Source of the DNA: Pseudomonas sivasensis
GTDB taxonomy: Bacteria; Pseudomonadota; Gammaproteobacteria; Pseudomonadales; Pseudomonadaceae
NCBI RefSeq assembly: GCF_013778505.1
Contig: NZ_JAAOWU010000001.1
Coordinates: 62,001-126,000, forward strand
Direction of reading: 5' to 3'
DNA: 64,000 nucleotides
How positions within the stretch are numbered: position 1 is the stretch's first letter; each line of letters begins with the position of its first letter. A program made the position numbers and the translations under genes. Below the pieces are notes generated by a model. The model was not told the DNA's origin, did no database searches, and worked only from the letters and a program-made list of their open reading frames with translations. Shown piece after piece: positions 1 to 8,761 of the stretch.

Positions 1-1
1 G

Positions 2-1147
2 GCCGGGCTGGACAGCAAACGCGTGGCCCAGCGGCTGGTGGGCTACACCGATCTGTCCAACCGCCCGACACCCCAGGGCTACCTCAAACTGATCGCCGCA
101 GAATCGTCCGACGAACATGCGCAACGCGGCGGTCAGCCGTATCCGTTTTTTCTTGCTCACGGGTTGTCGCAGCCGGTAGAGCAATTCGATGCATTGCTTG
201 GCTCCCCAGCCGACTGGCAGGTGGAGTGGAAGTGGGACGGCATTCGAGCGCAAGTGGTCAAGCGCGAGGGGCGCCTGTGGGTCTGGTCCAGGGGTGAAGA
301 ATTGGTGACTGACCGTTTTCCCGAACTCCACAGCCTGGTAAGTGGCCTGCCCGATGGCACGGTGATCGACGGCGAAATCGTGGTGTGGAAAGACTCAGTG
401 CAACCCTTCGCTCTGTTGCAGCAGCGTATCGGTCGCAAGACCCTGAGCAAAAAAGTCCTTGAGGATGCGCCGGTGGCGGTGCTGGCCTACGACCTGCTGG
501 AACATGCGGGCGACGACTGGCGCAACCACACCCAGGCCGAGCGCCGCGCACAGTTGGAACAGGTGATTGCTGGGTGCAACCAACCGGTATTGCAGCCCTC
601 ACCGCTGCTGACGGGTGCAACTTGGCAGGACCTTGCGCAGCAACGCGAAGCCTCCCGCAGCCTCGGCGTCGAGGGCATGATGCTCAAGAATCGCCAAGGC
701 CTGTATGGCGTCGGCCGCACCAAGGACATGGGCCTGTGGTGGAAGTGGAAAGTCGACCCGTTCAGCGTCGACGCCGTGTTGATCTACGCCCAGCGCGGCC
801 ATGGCCGGCGCGCCAGCCTCTACAGCGACTACACCTTTGCCGTGTGGGACGGCCCGCCCGGCAGCGAGCGCAGCCTGGTGCCGTTTGCCAAGGCCTATTC
901 CGGACTGACCGACGAGGAGATGCGCAAGGTCGACGCGATTGTGCGCAAGACTACGGTGGAGAAGTTCGGCCCGGTCAGCAGCGTCACGCCAAGTATGGTG
1001 TTCGAGCTGGGGTTTGAGGGGATCGCCCTGTCCAAGCGGCATAAAAGCGGGATTGCGGTGCGCTTTCCGCGGATGTTGCGGTGGCGCCAGGACAAGGCGG
1101 TAGAGGAAGCCGACAGCCTCGCCACTCTGCAAGATCTACTGGCCTGA
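2..1147 (+). CDS. ATP-dependent DNA ligase, C-terminal part (5' truncated by window)
   Basis: Joins DNA nicks using ATP through a lysyl-AMP intermediate. The frame is open from the first bases, so the N-terminal region lies upstream of the window; about 380 residues are present. Nucleotidyltransferase motif I (EWKWDGIR, adenylated Lys near base 230) is followed by motif III (DGEIVVW), motif IV (EGMMLKNR) and motif V (WWKWKV), and then an OB-fold region with QRGHGRR. This is the layout of the bacterial ligase family encoded with a helicase, an exonuclease and a phosphoesterase in DNA-damage cassettes. The matching helicase and PdeM genes lie downstream at 5614-8738, separated by a transporter operon. 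The exonuclease, if present, would be upstream of the window. Family identity is secure; the exact damage-response role is inferred from the family. Confidence 0.9.
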   Translation, partial: AGLDSKRVAQRLVGYTDLSNRPTPQGYLKLIAAESSDEHAQRGGQPYPFFLAHGLSQPVEQFDALLGSPADWQVEWKWDGIRAQVVKREGRLWVWSRGEELVTDRFPELHSLVSGLPDGTVIDGEIVVWKDSVQPFALLQQRIGRKTLSKKVLEDAPVAVLAYDLLEHAGDDWRNHTQAERRAQLEQVIAGCNQPVLQPSPLLTGATWQDLAQQREASRSLGVEGMMLKNRQGLYGVGRTKDMGLWWKWKVDPFSVDAVLIYAQRGHGRRASLYSDYTFAVWDGPPGSERSLVPFAKAYSGLTDEEMRKVDAIVRKTTVEKFGPVSSVTPSMVFELGFEGIALSKRHKSGIAVRFPRMLRWRQDKAVEEADSLATLQDLLA

Positions 1148-1376
1148 CGTTACGCCCGCTCTCAGGTTTTAATTTCCGTATGACTCGTAATGGTGCACTC
1201 ATTTTCCGATGCCCACTTTCGGGCATCTCCTACACTCAAGATTCCCTCTTCCCACCTTTTAAAACGATCATTCGGAACTATGGTGCAGAAATTGCTACTT
1301 GTGTTCCGTCTGACACCGTTCAGTAACAGTCCTAAACGCGCCACAAGCGCTTATCTTGGTTTCCAGGGATTACATA

Positions 1377-2156
1377 ATGAAAAAAGCATTGCTGACCCTT
1401 TCTGCACTGGCTCTGTGCATGGCCGCCGGTACCGCGCTGGCCAAGGAATACAAGGAATTGCGTTTTGGTGTCGATCCGTCCTACGCGCCCTTCGAATCCA
1501 AAGCTGCTGACGGCAGCCTTGTGGGCTTCGATATCGATCTGGGCAATGCCATCTGTGCCGAGCTGAAGGTCAAGTGCAAGTGGGTCGAAAGCGACTTCGA
1601 CGGCATGATCCCAGGCCTGAAGGCCAACAAGTTCGACGGCGTGATCTCGTCCATGACCGTGACCCCGGTGCGTGAAAAGGCCATCGACTTCTCCAACGAG
1701 CTGTTCTCCGGCCCAACCTCGCTGGTGTTCAAGAAAGGCGCTGGCTTCTCGACACCTGAGTCGCTCAAGGGCAAGTCCGTGGGCTACGAGCAAGGCACCA
1801 TCCAGGAAGCCTATGCCAAGGCTGTGCTGGACAAGGCCGGTGTGACCACCAAGGCCTACGCCAACCAGGACCAGGTTTATGCTGACCTGACTTCCGGCCG
1901 TCTCGACGCTTCCGTACAGGACATGCTGCAAGCCGAACTCGGTTTCCTGAAGTCGCCAGCCGGTGCCGGCTACGAAGTCAGCGCGGCTATTGACGACCCA
2001 TTGCTGCCGTCGAAAACCGCGATCGGTATCAAAAAAGGTAACACTGAACTCAAGGCGCTTTTGGATAAAGGTATCAAAGCGTTACACGATGATGGCACCT
2101 ACGCCACTATCCAGAAGAAACACTTTGGCGATCTGAACCTGTACAGCGGCAAATAA
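1377..2156 (+). CDS. Polar amino-acid ABC transporter, periplasmic binding protein (HisJ/AotJ type)
   Basis: Periplasmic solute-binding protein of family 3 (SBP_bac_3), about 259 residues. It starts with a Sec signal peptide (MKKALLTLSALALCMAAGTALA). The mature part carries the polar amino-acid pattern DPSYAPFESK followed by LVGFDIDLGNAIC, as in HisJ/ArgT/AotJ proteins that bind basic amino acids. ATG 1377 is chosen because AGGGA lies 7-8 bases upstream and the signal peptide begins there; an upstream TTG at 1356 would add eight residues before the signal. It is first in an operon with two permeases, an AotO-like enzyme and an ATPase. A strong hairpin directly after it probably limits transcription into the permease genes. 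Whether the ligand is arginine, ornithine, lysine or histidine cannot be read from the sequence. Confidence 0.92.
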   Translation: MKKALLTLSALALCMAAGTALAKEYKELRFGVDPSYAPFESKAADGSLVGFDIDLGNAICAELKVKCKWVESDFDGMIPGLKANKFDGVISSMTVTPVREKAIDFSNELFSGPTSLVFKKGAGFSTPESLKGKSVGYEQGTIQEAYAKAVLDKAGVTTKAYANQDQVYADLTSGRLDASVQDMLQAELGFLKSPAGAGYEVSAAIDDPLLPSKTAIGIKKGNTELKALLDKGIKALHDDGTYATIQKKHFGDLNLYSGK

Positions 2157-2164
2157 TGCCCGGG

Positions 2165-2193
2165 GCGCCCCTCCAGTGGAGGGGCGCTTTTTT
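2165..2193 (+). terminator. Intrinsic terminator/attenuator between binding-protein and permease genes
   Basis: A perfect 10-bp GC-rich stem (2165-2174 with 2178-2187), a 3-base loop and six Ts follow the binding-protein stop by 8 bases. The permease gene starts about 20 bases later on the same strand with no space for a full promoter. Partial termination would give more binding protein than membrane components, as is common in ABC operons. Confidence 0.85.
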
Positions 2194-2213
2194 ATCGCCA
2201 TAGGTCCTGATTT

Positions 2214-2942
2214 ATGTTCGAAGATCTGTTGCAAACCCTCGGGCTGAGCGCGTTCAGCTTGAAGGGTTTCGGCCCGCTGTTGCTGCAAGGCACCTGGATG
2301 ACCCTCAAGTTGTCGGTGTTGTCCCTGGCCGTCAGCGTGTTGCTGGGCCTGCTCGGCGCCAGCGCCAAACTCTCCAGCCTGCCCTTCCTGCGCATTCCCG
2401 CCCAGCTCTACACCACGTTGATCCGTGGCGTACCCGACTTGGTGCTGATGCTGCTGATTTTTTACAGCCTGCAAACCTGGCTGACCGGCCTGACCGACTT
2501 TATGGAATGGGAATACATCGAGATCGACCCATTCAGCGCCGGGGTGATCACCCTGGGCTTTATCTACGGTGCCTACTTCACCGAGACCTTTCGCGGCGCG
2601 ATCCTCGCCGTGCCCCGTGGCCAGTTGGAAGCCGCCACTGCCTATGGGCTCAAGCGCGGGCAACGCTTTCGCTACGTGACCTTCCCGCAGATGATGCGCT
2701 TCGCCCTGCCGGGCATCGGCAATAACTGGATGGTGATGCTCAAGGCCACCGCGCTGGTATCGATCATCGGCTTGGCGGACTTGGTCAAGGCGGCCCAGGA
2801 CGCGGGTAAAAGCACTTATCAGTTGTTTTATTTCCTGGTGCTGGCCGCGCTGATCTACCTGGTGATCACCAGCGTCTCCAACTTTGTCTTGCGCCGTCTT
2901 GAACGTCGCTACTCCGCAGGCTCCCGGGAGGCGGTGCGATGA
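2214..2942 (+). CDS. Polar amino-acid ABC transporter permease (HisQ/AotQ type)
   Basis: Inner-membrane permease of 242 residues, with a HisMQ-type transmembrane domain. A hydrophobic segment near residues 25-50 (LLLQGTWMTLKLSVLSLAVS) begins the permease core. The conserved cytoplasmic EAA loop is seen as LEAATAYGLKRGQRFRYVTFPQ, which docks on the ATPase. It is the first of two paired permeases; its stop overlaps the start of the next gene by four bases (ATGA), indicating translational coupling. Together with the next gene it should form the heterodimeric channel for the amino acid delivered by the upstream binding protein. Confidence 0.92.
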   Translation: MFEDLLQTLGLSAFSLKGFGPLLLQGTWMTLKLSVLSLAVSVLLGLLGASAKLSSLPFLRIPAQLYTTLIRGVPDLVLMLLIFYSLQTWLTGLTDFMEWEYIEIDPFSAGVITLGFIYGAYFTETFRGAILAVPRGQLEAATAYGLKRGQRFRYVTFPQMMRFALPGIGNNWMVMLKATALVSIIGLADLVKAAQDAGKSTYQLFYFLVLAALIYLVITSVSNFVLRRLERRYSAGSREAVR

Positions 2943-3649
2943 TCGAACTCTTGCAGGAATACTGGCGCCCGTTCCTTTACAGCGACGGCCAACACATTAC
3001 TGGCCTGGCCATGACCATGTGGTTGCTCAGCGCCGCACTGGTGATCGGCTTTCTAGTGTCGATCCCGCTGTCCATCGCCCGCGTGTCGCGCAACCCGCTG
3101 GTACGCTGGCCGGTGCAGTTCTACACCTACCTGTTTCGTGGCACACCGCTCTATATTCAGTTGCTGATCTGCTACACCGGCATCTACAGCATCGCCGCCG
3201 TGCGCGAACAACCGGTACTGGATGCGTTCTTTCGCGATGCAATGAACTGCACGATCCTGGCCTTCGCCCTTAACACCTGCGCCTACACCACGGAGATTTT
3301 CGCCGGGTCCATCCGCAGCATGGCCCACGGCGAAGTCGAGGCGGCCAAGGCCTACGGGCTCAGCGGCTGGAAGCTGTACGCCTATGTGATCATGCCGTCC
3401 GCACTGCGCCGTTCGCTGCCGTACTACAGCAACGAAGTGATCCTGATGCTGCATTCGACCACCGTGGCGTTTACCGCGACGATTCCGGACATCCTCAAAG
3501 TGGCACGAGATGCCAACTCGGCGACCTTCATGACCTTTCAATCGTTCGGCATTGCCGCGCTGATCTACCTCGCCGTGACCTTTGCCCTGGTCGGCCTGTT
3601 TCGGCTGGCGGAACGTCGCTGGCTGGCCTTTCTCGGGCCGAGCCATTAA
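2939..3649 (+). CDS. Polar amino-acid ABC transporter permease (HisM/AotM type)
   Basis: Second inner-membrane permease, 236 residues. It has several hydrophobic helices (for example MTMWLLSAALVIGFLVSIPL) and the EAA loop VEAAKAYGLSGWKLYAYVIMPSA. The motif FYTYLFRGTPLYIQLLICYTG is typical of HisM proteins. It overlaps the preceding permease by four bases and is followed after nine bases by the AotO-like gene, so the operon order is binding protein, Q, M, O, P. This matches the order of the arginine/ornithine aotJQMOP operon of P. aeruginosa as I remember it. The window has no argR after the operon, unlike that locus. Confidence 0.92.
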   Translation: MIELLQEYWRPFLYSDGQHITGLAMTMWLLSAALVIGFLVSIPLSIARVSRNPLVRWPVQFYTYLFRGTPLYIQLLICYTGIYSIAAVREQPVLDAFFRDAMNCTILAFALNTCAYTTEIFAGSIRSMAHGEVEAAKAYGLSGWKLYAYVIMPSALRRSLPYYSNEVILMLHSTTVAFTATIPDILKVARDANSATFMTFQSFGIAALIYLAVTFALVGLFRLAERRWLAFLGPSH

Positions 3650-3658
3650 GGAGCCTTC

Positions 3659-4777
3659 ATGCGTCATCAGCTACATGAACTGATTGCGCCGGTGCCAGGC
3701 ACGGCGCGGCAAATCCACAGTTTCCACTTCGGCCCGCAGCAGGCCGCAGGCAAGGTTTACATCCAGTCGTCGCTGCATGCCGATGAGCTGCCCGGCATGC
3801 TGGTGGCCTGGCACTTGAAGATGCGCCTCGCCGAATTGGCGGCGGCTGGGCGGCTGTTGAGCGAGATCGTGTTGGTGCCCATCGCCAACCCGGTGGGCCT
3901 GGAACAGGTGTTGATGGATATCCCCCTGGGCCGCTACGAGTTGGAGAGCGGGCAGAACTTCAATCGCCTGTTTGTCGACCTCAGTGATGAGGTGGGCAAC
4001 CAGGTCGAGGCGCTGCTCGGAGATGATCCGCAACACAATGTCGAACTGATTCGCGCCGCATTGAGCACCGCCTTGGCCGGGCAAACCGCCGCAACCCAGT
4101 TGCAGTCTCAACGACTGGTACTGCAGCGCCTGGCCTGCGACGCCGACATGGTGCTGGACCTGCATTGCGACTTCGAAGCCGTTGCGCACCTGTACACCAC
4201 ACCAGAGGCCTGGCCGCGGGTGGAGCCGTTGGCGCGCTATATAGGCTCGGAAGCCAACTTGCTGGCCACCGACTCCGGCGGGCAGTCTTTCGATGAGTGC
4301 TTCACCCTGGTCTGGTGGCAGTTGCAGCAACGTTTTGCCGGACGCTTTCCGATTCCCATGGGCAGCTTTTCGGTAACCGTCGAACTGCGCGGCCAGGGCG
4401 ACGTCAACCACGGCCTGGCCAGCCTCGATTGCCAGGCGATCATCGATTACCTGATTCACTTCGGCGCAATTGCCGGCGACCCGGCACCGCTGCCCGACCT
4501 CCCCTACCCGGCCACGCCCCTAGCAGGCGTCGAACCCGTGGCGACGCCGGTGGGCGGCCTGTTGGTGTTCAGCGCCCTGCCCGGTGAATACCTGGAAGCC
4601 GGGCAACTGATCGCTGAGATCATCGACCCCATTACCGACCGCGTAACGCCCGTGCACTGCCACAACGCAGGCCTGCTTTACGCCCGTTCGCTACGCCGCA
4701 TGGCCACTGCGGGGATGGTCATCGGCCATGTCGCAGGCTCAGAGGCCTACCGCAGCGGCTATCTACTTTCGCCTTGA
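3659..4777 (+). CDS. AotO-like succinylglutamate desuccinylase/aspartoacylase-family zinc enzyme
   Basis: Predicted cytoplasmic zinc-dependent deacylase of the AstE/AspA branch of the M14 carboxypeptidase clan, 372 residues. Zinc ligands are visible as HADE (H40, E43) and the His in LDLHCD (H169); the probable catalytic Glu is in VTVELRG (E242). The order of genes makes it the AotO counterpart, a transporter-linked protein whose substrate is not established to my knowledge. It may process an acylated or peptide-linked amino acid taken up by the transporter. An AGGAG-like site precedes the ATG, and the stop codon region provides the ribosome-binding GAGGA of the downstream ATPase gene. A true AstE function is less likely because no other ast genes are nearby. 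Confidence 0.82.
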   Translation: MRHQLHELIAPVPGTARQIHSFHFGPQQAAGKVYIQSSLHADELPGMLVAWHLKMRLAELAAAGRLLSEIVLVPIANPVGLEQVLMDIPLGRYELESGQNFNRLFVDLSDEVGNQVEALLGDDPQHNVELIRAALSTALAGQTAATQLQSQRLVLQRLACDADMVLDLHCDFEAVAHLYTTPEAWPRVEPLARYIGSEANLLATDSGGQSFDECFTLVWWQLQQRFAGRFPIPMGSFSVTVELRGQGDVNHGLASLDCQAIIDYLIHFGAIAGDPAPLPDLPYPATPLAGVEPVATPVGGLLVFSALPGEYLEAGQLIAEIIDPITDRVTPVHCHNAGLLYARSLRRMATAGMVIGHVAGSEAYRSGYLLSP

Positions 4778-4790
4778 GGATGCACGCCCC

Positions 4791-5555
4791 ATGTACAAAT
4801 TGACCGTTGAAGGCCTGCATAAAAGCTATGGCGACAATGAGGTGCTCAGAGGTGTCTCGCTCAAGGCCAAGACCGGAGATGTGATCAGCCTGATCGGCGC
4901 CAGCGGCTCGGGCAAAAGCACCTTTTTGCGCTGCATCAATTTCCTGGAAACCCCCAACGACGGCGCCATGACCCTCGACGGCAAACAGATCCGCATGGTC
5001 AACGACCGCCACGGCATGCGCGTGGCCGACGACGCCGAATTGCAGCGCCTGCGAACGCGGCTGGCGATGGTCTTCCAGCACTTCAACCTGTGGAGCCATA
5101 TGAGCGTGCTGGAAAACATCACCATGGCCCCGCGCCGGGTATTGGGTTGCAGCAAGAAAGACGCCGAGGACCGTGCTCGCCGCTATCTGGACAAGGTCGG
5201 CCTGCCGGCGCGGGTGGCCGACCAGTACCCGGCGTTTCTCTCCGGTGGTCAGCAGCAACGCGTGGCGATCGCCCGCGCGTTGGCCATGGAGCCGGAAGTG
5301 ATGCTGTTCGACGAACCCACCTCAGCCCTGGACCCGGAACTGGTGGGTGAAGTGTTGAAGGTGATCCAGGGGCTGGCTGAGGAAGGCCGCACCATGATCA
5401 TGGTCACCCATGAGATGAGCTTTGCGCGCAAGGTGTCGAACCAAGTGCTGTTCCTGCACAAGGGCATGGTCGAAGAGCAAGGCGCGCCTGAGGATGTGTT
5501 GGGCAACCCGAAGAGCGAGCGCTTGCAGCAGTTCCTGAGTGGCAATCTGAAGTAA
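4791..5555 (+). CDS. Polar amino-acid ABC transporter ATP-binding protein (HisP/AotP type)
   Basis: Cytoplasmic ATPase that energises the permease pair, 254 residues. Walker A is GASGSGKST (residues 36-44), the signature is LSGGQQQR (150-157), Walker B is VMLFDEP, followed by TSALD, and the switch His is in VTHEM. ATG 4791 (MYKLTVEGLHKSYG) is the usual family start, and GAGGA about 11 bases upstream overlaps the stop of the previous gene. An in-frame ATG at 4728 would add 21 untypical residues inside the upstream gene and is rejected. It is the last gene of the operon; a large inverted repeat follows at 5562-5613. Confidence 0.94.
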   Translation: MYKLTVEGLHKSYGDNEVLRGVSLKAKTGDVISLIGASGSGKSTFLRCINFLETPNDGAMTLDGKQIRMVNDRHGMRVADDAELQRLRTRLAMVFQHFNLWSHMSVLENITMAPRRVLGCSKKDAEDRARRYLDKVGLPARVADQYPAFLSGGQQQRVAIARALAMEPEVMLFDEPTSALDPELVGEVLKVIQGLAEEGRTMIMVTHEMSFARKVSNQVLFLHKGMVEEQGAPEDVLGNPKSERLQQFLSGNLK

Positions 5556-5561
5556 ACCTTT

Positions 5562-5613
5562 GCGGTGCCGGGAGGGTCTGTGGGAATAGACCCTCCAGAG
5601 CGTCAGGCACCGC
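5562..5613 (+). promoter_or_regulatory. Nested inverted repeat ending at the helicase start codon
   Basis: An outer 8-bp perfect stem (5562-5569 with 5606-5613) encloses an inner 9-bp perfect stem (5571-5579 with 5588-5596). The ATG of the helicase begins at the next base, 5614. There is no T tract, so it is not a classic terminator. Any ribosome-binding sequence for the helicase must lie inside the structure, where only weak AGAG at 5597-5600 is visible. Likely roles are 3' protection of the transporter mRNA or control of helicase translation. Confidence 0.55.
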
Positions 5614-8088
5614 ATGGCAAAACCCCACGACTTCGCCAAGACATGGTTCGCCGCCAAGGGCTGGAAGCCGTTCGACTTCCAGAAAGCGGTTTGGACGGCG
5701 GTCAAAGATGGCCAGTCAGGGCTGCTGCACGCCAGCACCGGCGCCGGTAAAACCTATGCGCTGTGGTTTGCCGCCCTCAATCGCTTCGCCAACATCCGCC
5801 CGCCTGCTACGGGCAAACGCAAACCGCCTGCCGAGCCCCTCACCGTCCTGTGGATCACGCCGATGCGTGCGCTGGCCGCCGACACGGCTCGCGCCCTTGA
5901 AGCGCCGCTGGCGACCTTGCAGATTCCCTGGAGTGTCGGCCTGCGCACGGGCGATACCAGCAGCAGCGAGCGCGCCCGGCAAACCCGCCGCCAACCCACC
6001 GCACTGATCACCACCCCGGAAAGCCTGACGCTGATGCTCGCCCGCGCCGACAGCGAGTCGAGCCTGGCGCACCTGCGCATGGTGGTGGTGGATGAATGGC
6101 ATGAGCTGATCGGTAACAAGCGCGGCGTGCAGTTGCAATTGGCGTTGGCGAGGCTGCGGCGCTGGCATCCGGATCTGATGGTGTGGGGCATTTCGGCGAC
6201 CCTGGGTAATCAGGCCCACGCGCTTGAGGTTTTGGTCCCACAAGGCGGTGCAATCAATGTGCAGGGGCAAACGGCCAAATCCCTAAAAGTCGACACCTTG
6301 TTGCCGCTGGTTACCGAGCGTTTTCCCTGGGCCGGGCATATCGGTTTGAAGATGTTGCCGCAGGTGGTCGCCGAGGTGGAGGCCAGCAGCAGTTGCCTGG
6401 TGTTTACCAATACGCGGGCGCAGTCTGAAATCTGGTACCAGGCCCTACTTGAGGCGCGGCCCGATTGGGCCGGGGTGATTGCCCTGCACCATGGTTCGTT
6501 GTCCCGGGAAACCCGCGATTGGGTAGAACGCGCCCTGAAAGACGGCCAGCTTAAAGCGGTGGTGTGCACTTCCAGCCTGGACCTTGGGGTGGATTTTTTA
6601 CCGGTGGAGCGTGTGCTGCAGATCGGTTCGGCCAAAGGTATCGCCCGCCTGATGCAACGCGCCGGGCGCTCCGGCCACGCGCCGGGGCGACCGTCGAGGG
6701 TGACGCTGGTGCCGACCCACAGCCTGGAGCTGGTTGAGGCTGCGGCAGCCCAGGATGCAATTGCAGCTCGACGCATCGAAGCCCGCGAATCGCCCTACAA
6801 ACCGTTGGATGTACTCGTACAACATTTGGTGAGCATGGCCTTGGGCGGTGGCTTTACACCGGATGCCTTGCTGGCGGAAGTGCGCGGCGCCTGGGCGTAT
6901 CGCGACCTTACGGATGCGGACTGGGCCTGGGCGCTGGGATTTGTGCGCCATGGCGGCTTGTCGCTCACCGCTTATCCGGATTACCGCCGTGTGGAGCCCG
7001 ACGAGCATGGCATCTGGCGCGTCCCCGACGCTCGGTTGGCGCGGCGCCATCGCATGAGCGTAGGCACCATTGTCAGCGACGCAAGTATCCAGCTGAAGTT
7101 CTGGAGCAAAGGCGGCGGCGGCAAGAATCTGGGCAGTGTTGAGGAAGGTTTTATCGCACGGCTCAAGCCCGGCGATGGTTTTTTGTTCGCCGGACGTCTG
7201 CTGGAGCTGGTGCGGGTAGAAAACATGACCGCTTACGTACGCCGCAGTACCGCAAAAAAGGCAGCCGTACCGCGCTGGAATGGCGGGCGTATGCCGCTTT
7301 CCAATGAACTGGCCCAGGCCGTGGTGGAGCGCTTTGACGCTGCGGCCCATGGGCGTTTCGAAGGCCCCGAGATGCGGGCGGTGCAACCGTTGTTGCAGGC
7401 GCAGTTGCGCTGGTCCGGCCTGCCGACACGGGAACACTTGTTGGCCGAAGTGCTGAAGTCCCGGGAGGGGTGGCATCTGTTTTTATACCCGTTTGCCGGG
7501 CGTCAGGTGCATTTGGGGTTGGCGAGTTTGCTCGCCTGGCGGGTCAGCCAAGGGCAGGCGGTGACCTTCTCGATTGCCGTCAATGACTATGGTCTGGAGC
7601 TACTGAGCGCCACACCGTTGGATTGGACAGTGTTGCTGAACGAGACCCTGCTTAGTCCGGCGAATTTGCTGACGGATGTAGCCGCCAGCCTGAATGCCGG
7701 GGAACTGGCGCTGCGGCGCTTTCGTGAAATCGCCCGTATCGCCGGGCTGGTGTTTGCCGGTTACCCCGGTGCGCCGAAAAGTACGCGGCAGGTGCAGGCG
7801 TCCAGTGGATTGTTCTTTGAAGTGTTCAAGCAATATGACCCGCAAAACCTGTTGCTGGCCCAGGCAGGGGAAGAAGTCCTGCGTGACGAGTTGGATATTC
7901 GCCGACTCGAAGAGACCTTGCTTCGGTTATCGGCGCTGAAAATGGATGTGTATGTGATCGAACGTCCAACGCCCCTGGCGTTCCCGCTGCTGGTGGAGCG
8001 GATGCGCGAAAGCATGAGTTCGGAAAAACTTTCAGAGCGCATTGCGCGGATGGTCAAGGACTTGGAAAAAGTTGCGGAGAAACGATGA
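5614..8088 (+). CDS. Ligase-associated DEXH-box helicase (Lhr family)
   Basis: Superfamily 2 DNA helicase of the Lhr branch, 824 residues, the usual size of the ligase-associated type. Motif I is ASTGAGKT (40-47), motif II is DEWH (160-163), motif III is SAT (194-196), and motif VI is QRAGRSGH (348-355). The region after about residue 380 corresponds to the winged-helix and Lhr core domains. It should unwind damaged DNA or DNA-RNA for the ligase/exonuclease/PdeM repair set. Its stop overlaps pdeM by four bases, so the two are translationally coupled. Upstream it is separated from the ligase gene by the transporter operon and preceded by a nested hairpin without a clear Shine-Dalgarno sequence. 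Confidence 0.93.
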   Translation: MAKPHDFAKTWFAAKGWKPFDFQKAVWTAVKDGQSGLLHASTGAGKTYALWFAALNRFANIRPPATGKRKPPAEPLTVLWITPMRALAADTARALEAPLATLQIPWSVGLRTGDTSSSERARQTRRQPTALITTPESLTLMLARADSESSLAHLRMVVVDEWHELIGNKRGVQLQLALARLRRWHPDLMVWGISATLGNQAHALEVLVPQGGAINVQGQTAKSLKVDTLLPLVTERFPWAGHIGLKMLPQVVAEVEASSSCLVFTNTRAQSEIWYQALLEARPDWAGVIALHHGSLSRETRDWVERALKDGQLKAVVCTSSLDLGVDFLPVERVLQIGSAKGIARLMQRAGRSGHAPGRPSRVTLVPTHSLELVEAAAAQDAIAARRIEARESPYKPLDVLVQHLVSMALGGGFTPDALLAEVRGAWAYRDLTDADWAWALGFVRHGGLSLTAYPDYRRVEPDEHGIWRVPDARLARRHRMSVGTIVSDASIQLKFWSKGGGGKNLGSVEEGFIARLKPGDGFLFAGRLLELVRVENMTAYVRRSTAKKAAVPRWNGGRMPLSNELAQAVVERFDAAAHGRFEGPEMRAVQPLLQAQLRWSGLPTREHLLAEVLKSREGWHLFLYPFAGRQVHLGLASLLAWRVSQGQAVTFSIAVNDYGLELLSATPLDWTVLLNETLLSPANLLTDVAASLNAGELALRRFREIARIAGLVFAGYPGAPKSTRQVQASSGLFFEVFKQYDPQNLLLAQAGEEVLRDELDIRRLEETLLRLSALKMDVYVIERPTPLAFPLLVERMRESMSSEKLSERIARMVKDLEKVAEKR

Positions 8089-8738
8089 CGCATTACTCGG
8101 TGACGCTTGGGGGCGAAGAGCTGTGGTTGCTGGCGGAGAAAGCGGTTTACTGGCCTGCGCGCCAGTGCCTGTTGATTGCCGATGCGCACTTTGGCAAGGC
8201 ATCGGCCTATCGAAGCCTGGGGCAACCGGTGCCACAAGGCACGACCTCCGACAATCTGCAACGATTGGACCGCGTGTTAAACGCCCTGCCGTGCGCGCAG
8301 GTGATCTTTCTCGGCGACTTTCTGCATGGTCCAGGCTCCCACGCCAGCGGCACGCTGAGCGCACTGAGAAGCTGGCGAGCGCGCCACAGCGACCTGGCGA
8401 TGACCTTAATCCGCGGCAATCACGATAAACGCGCGGGTGACCCGCCTGCCGACTTGAGGATCGAAGTGGTTCCTGAACCCCTGCTGATGGGCCCATTCGC
8501 CCTGCAACACGAACCGGACGCCCATGCCAGCCACCTTGTGTTGGCGGGGCATGTGCACCCGGAGTATCGCTTGCGCGGCAAGGGCCGGCAAAGCCTACGC
8601 CTACCGTGCTTCCTGCTGAGCTCGAGCGTCAGCCTGTTGCCGGCGTTTGGCGCGTTTACGGGCGGATATACCGTGGAGCAAGACAATGATCACCAAATCT
8701 TTGTGATTGGCGACCGTCAGGTCTGGCCAGTTGGCTGA
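8085..8738 (+). CDS. pdeM: Ligase-associated DNA damage response endonuclease PdeM (metallophosphoesterase)
   Basis: Calcineurin-like metallophosphoesterase of 217 residues. All metal-binding motifs are present in order: D-x-H (D33, H35 in ADAH), GD (G77-D78), GNHD (111-114), and GHVH (155-158). The small size and coupling to the Lhr helicase by an ATGA overlap identify the PdeM family that accompanies ATP-dependent DNA ligases. A nuclease or phosphodiesterase role in DNA repair follows from the family, not from the sequence alone. Its stop codon lies in the loop of a 10-bp hairpin (8725-8752) shared with the convergent small gene. Confidence 0.9.
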   Translation: MTHYSVTLGGEELWLLAEKAVYWPARQCLLIADAHFGKASAYRSLGQPVPQGTTSDNLQRLDRVLNALPCAQVIFLGDFLHGPGSHASGTLSALRSWRARHSDLAMTLIRGNHDKRAGDPPADLRIEVVPEPLLMGPFALQHEPDAHASHLVLAGHVHPEYRLRGKGRQSLRLPCFLLSSSVSLLPAFGAFTGGYTVEQDNDHQIFVIGDRQVWPVG

Positions 8739-8752
8739 AACACCGACTGGCC
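8725..8752. terminator. Hairpin between convergent pdeM and a small gene (weak terminator)
   Basis: A 10-bp stem with one G-T wobble (8725-8734 with 8743-8752) and an 8-base loop covers the pdeM stop codon. There is no T tract on either strand, so intrinsic termination is uncertain. Confidence 0.35.
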
Positions 8753-8761
8753 TGGCTGGTA

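Noticed and set aside
1148..1376. Possible promoter and arginine-regulator operator before the transporter operon
   Set aside because: The region is AT-richer than the genes but no clear promoter pair or repeated operator half-sites could be identified by eye.
5571..5596. Inner stem after the transporter ATPase gene as an intrinsic terminator
   Set aside because: There is no T tract, and the outer stem runs up to the helicase start codon, so it was listed as a regulatory structure.
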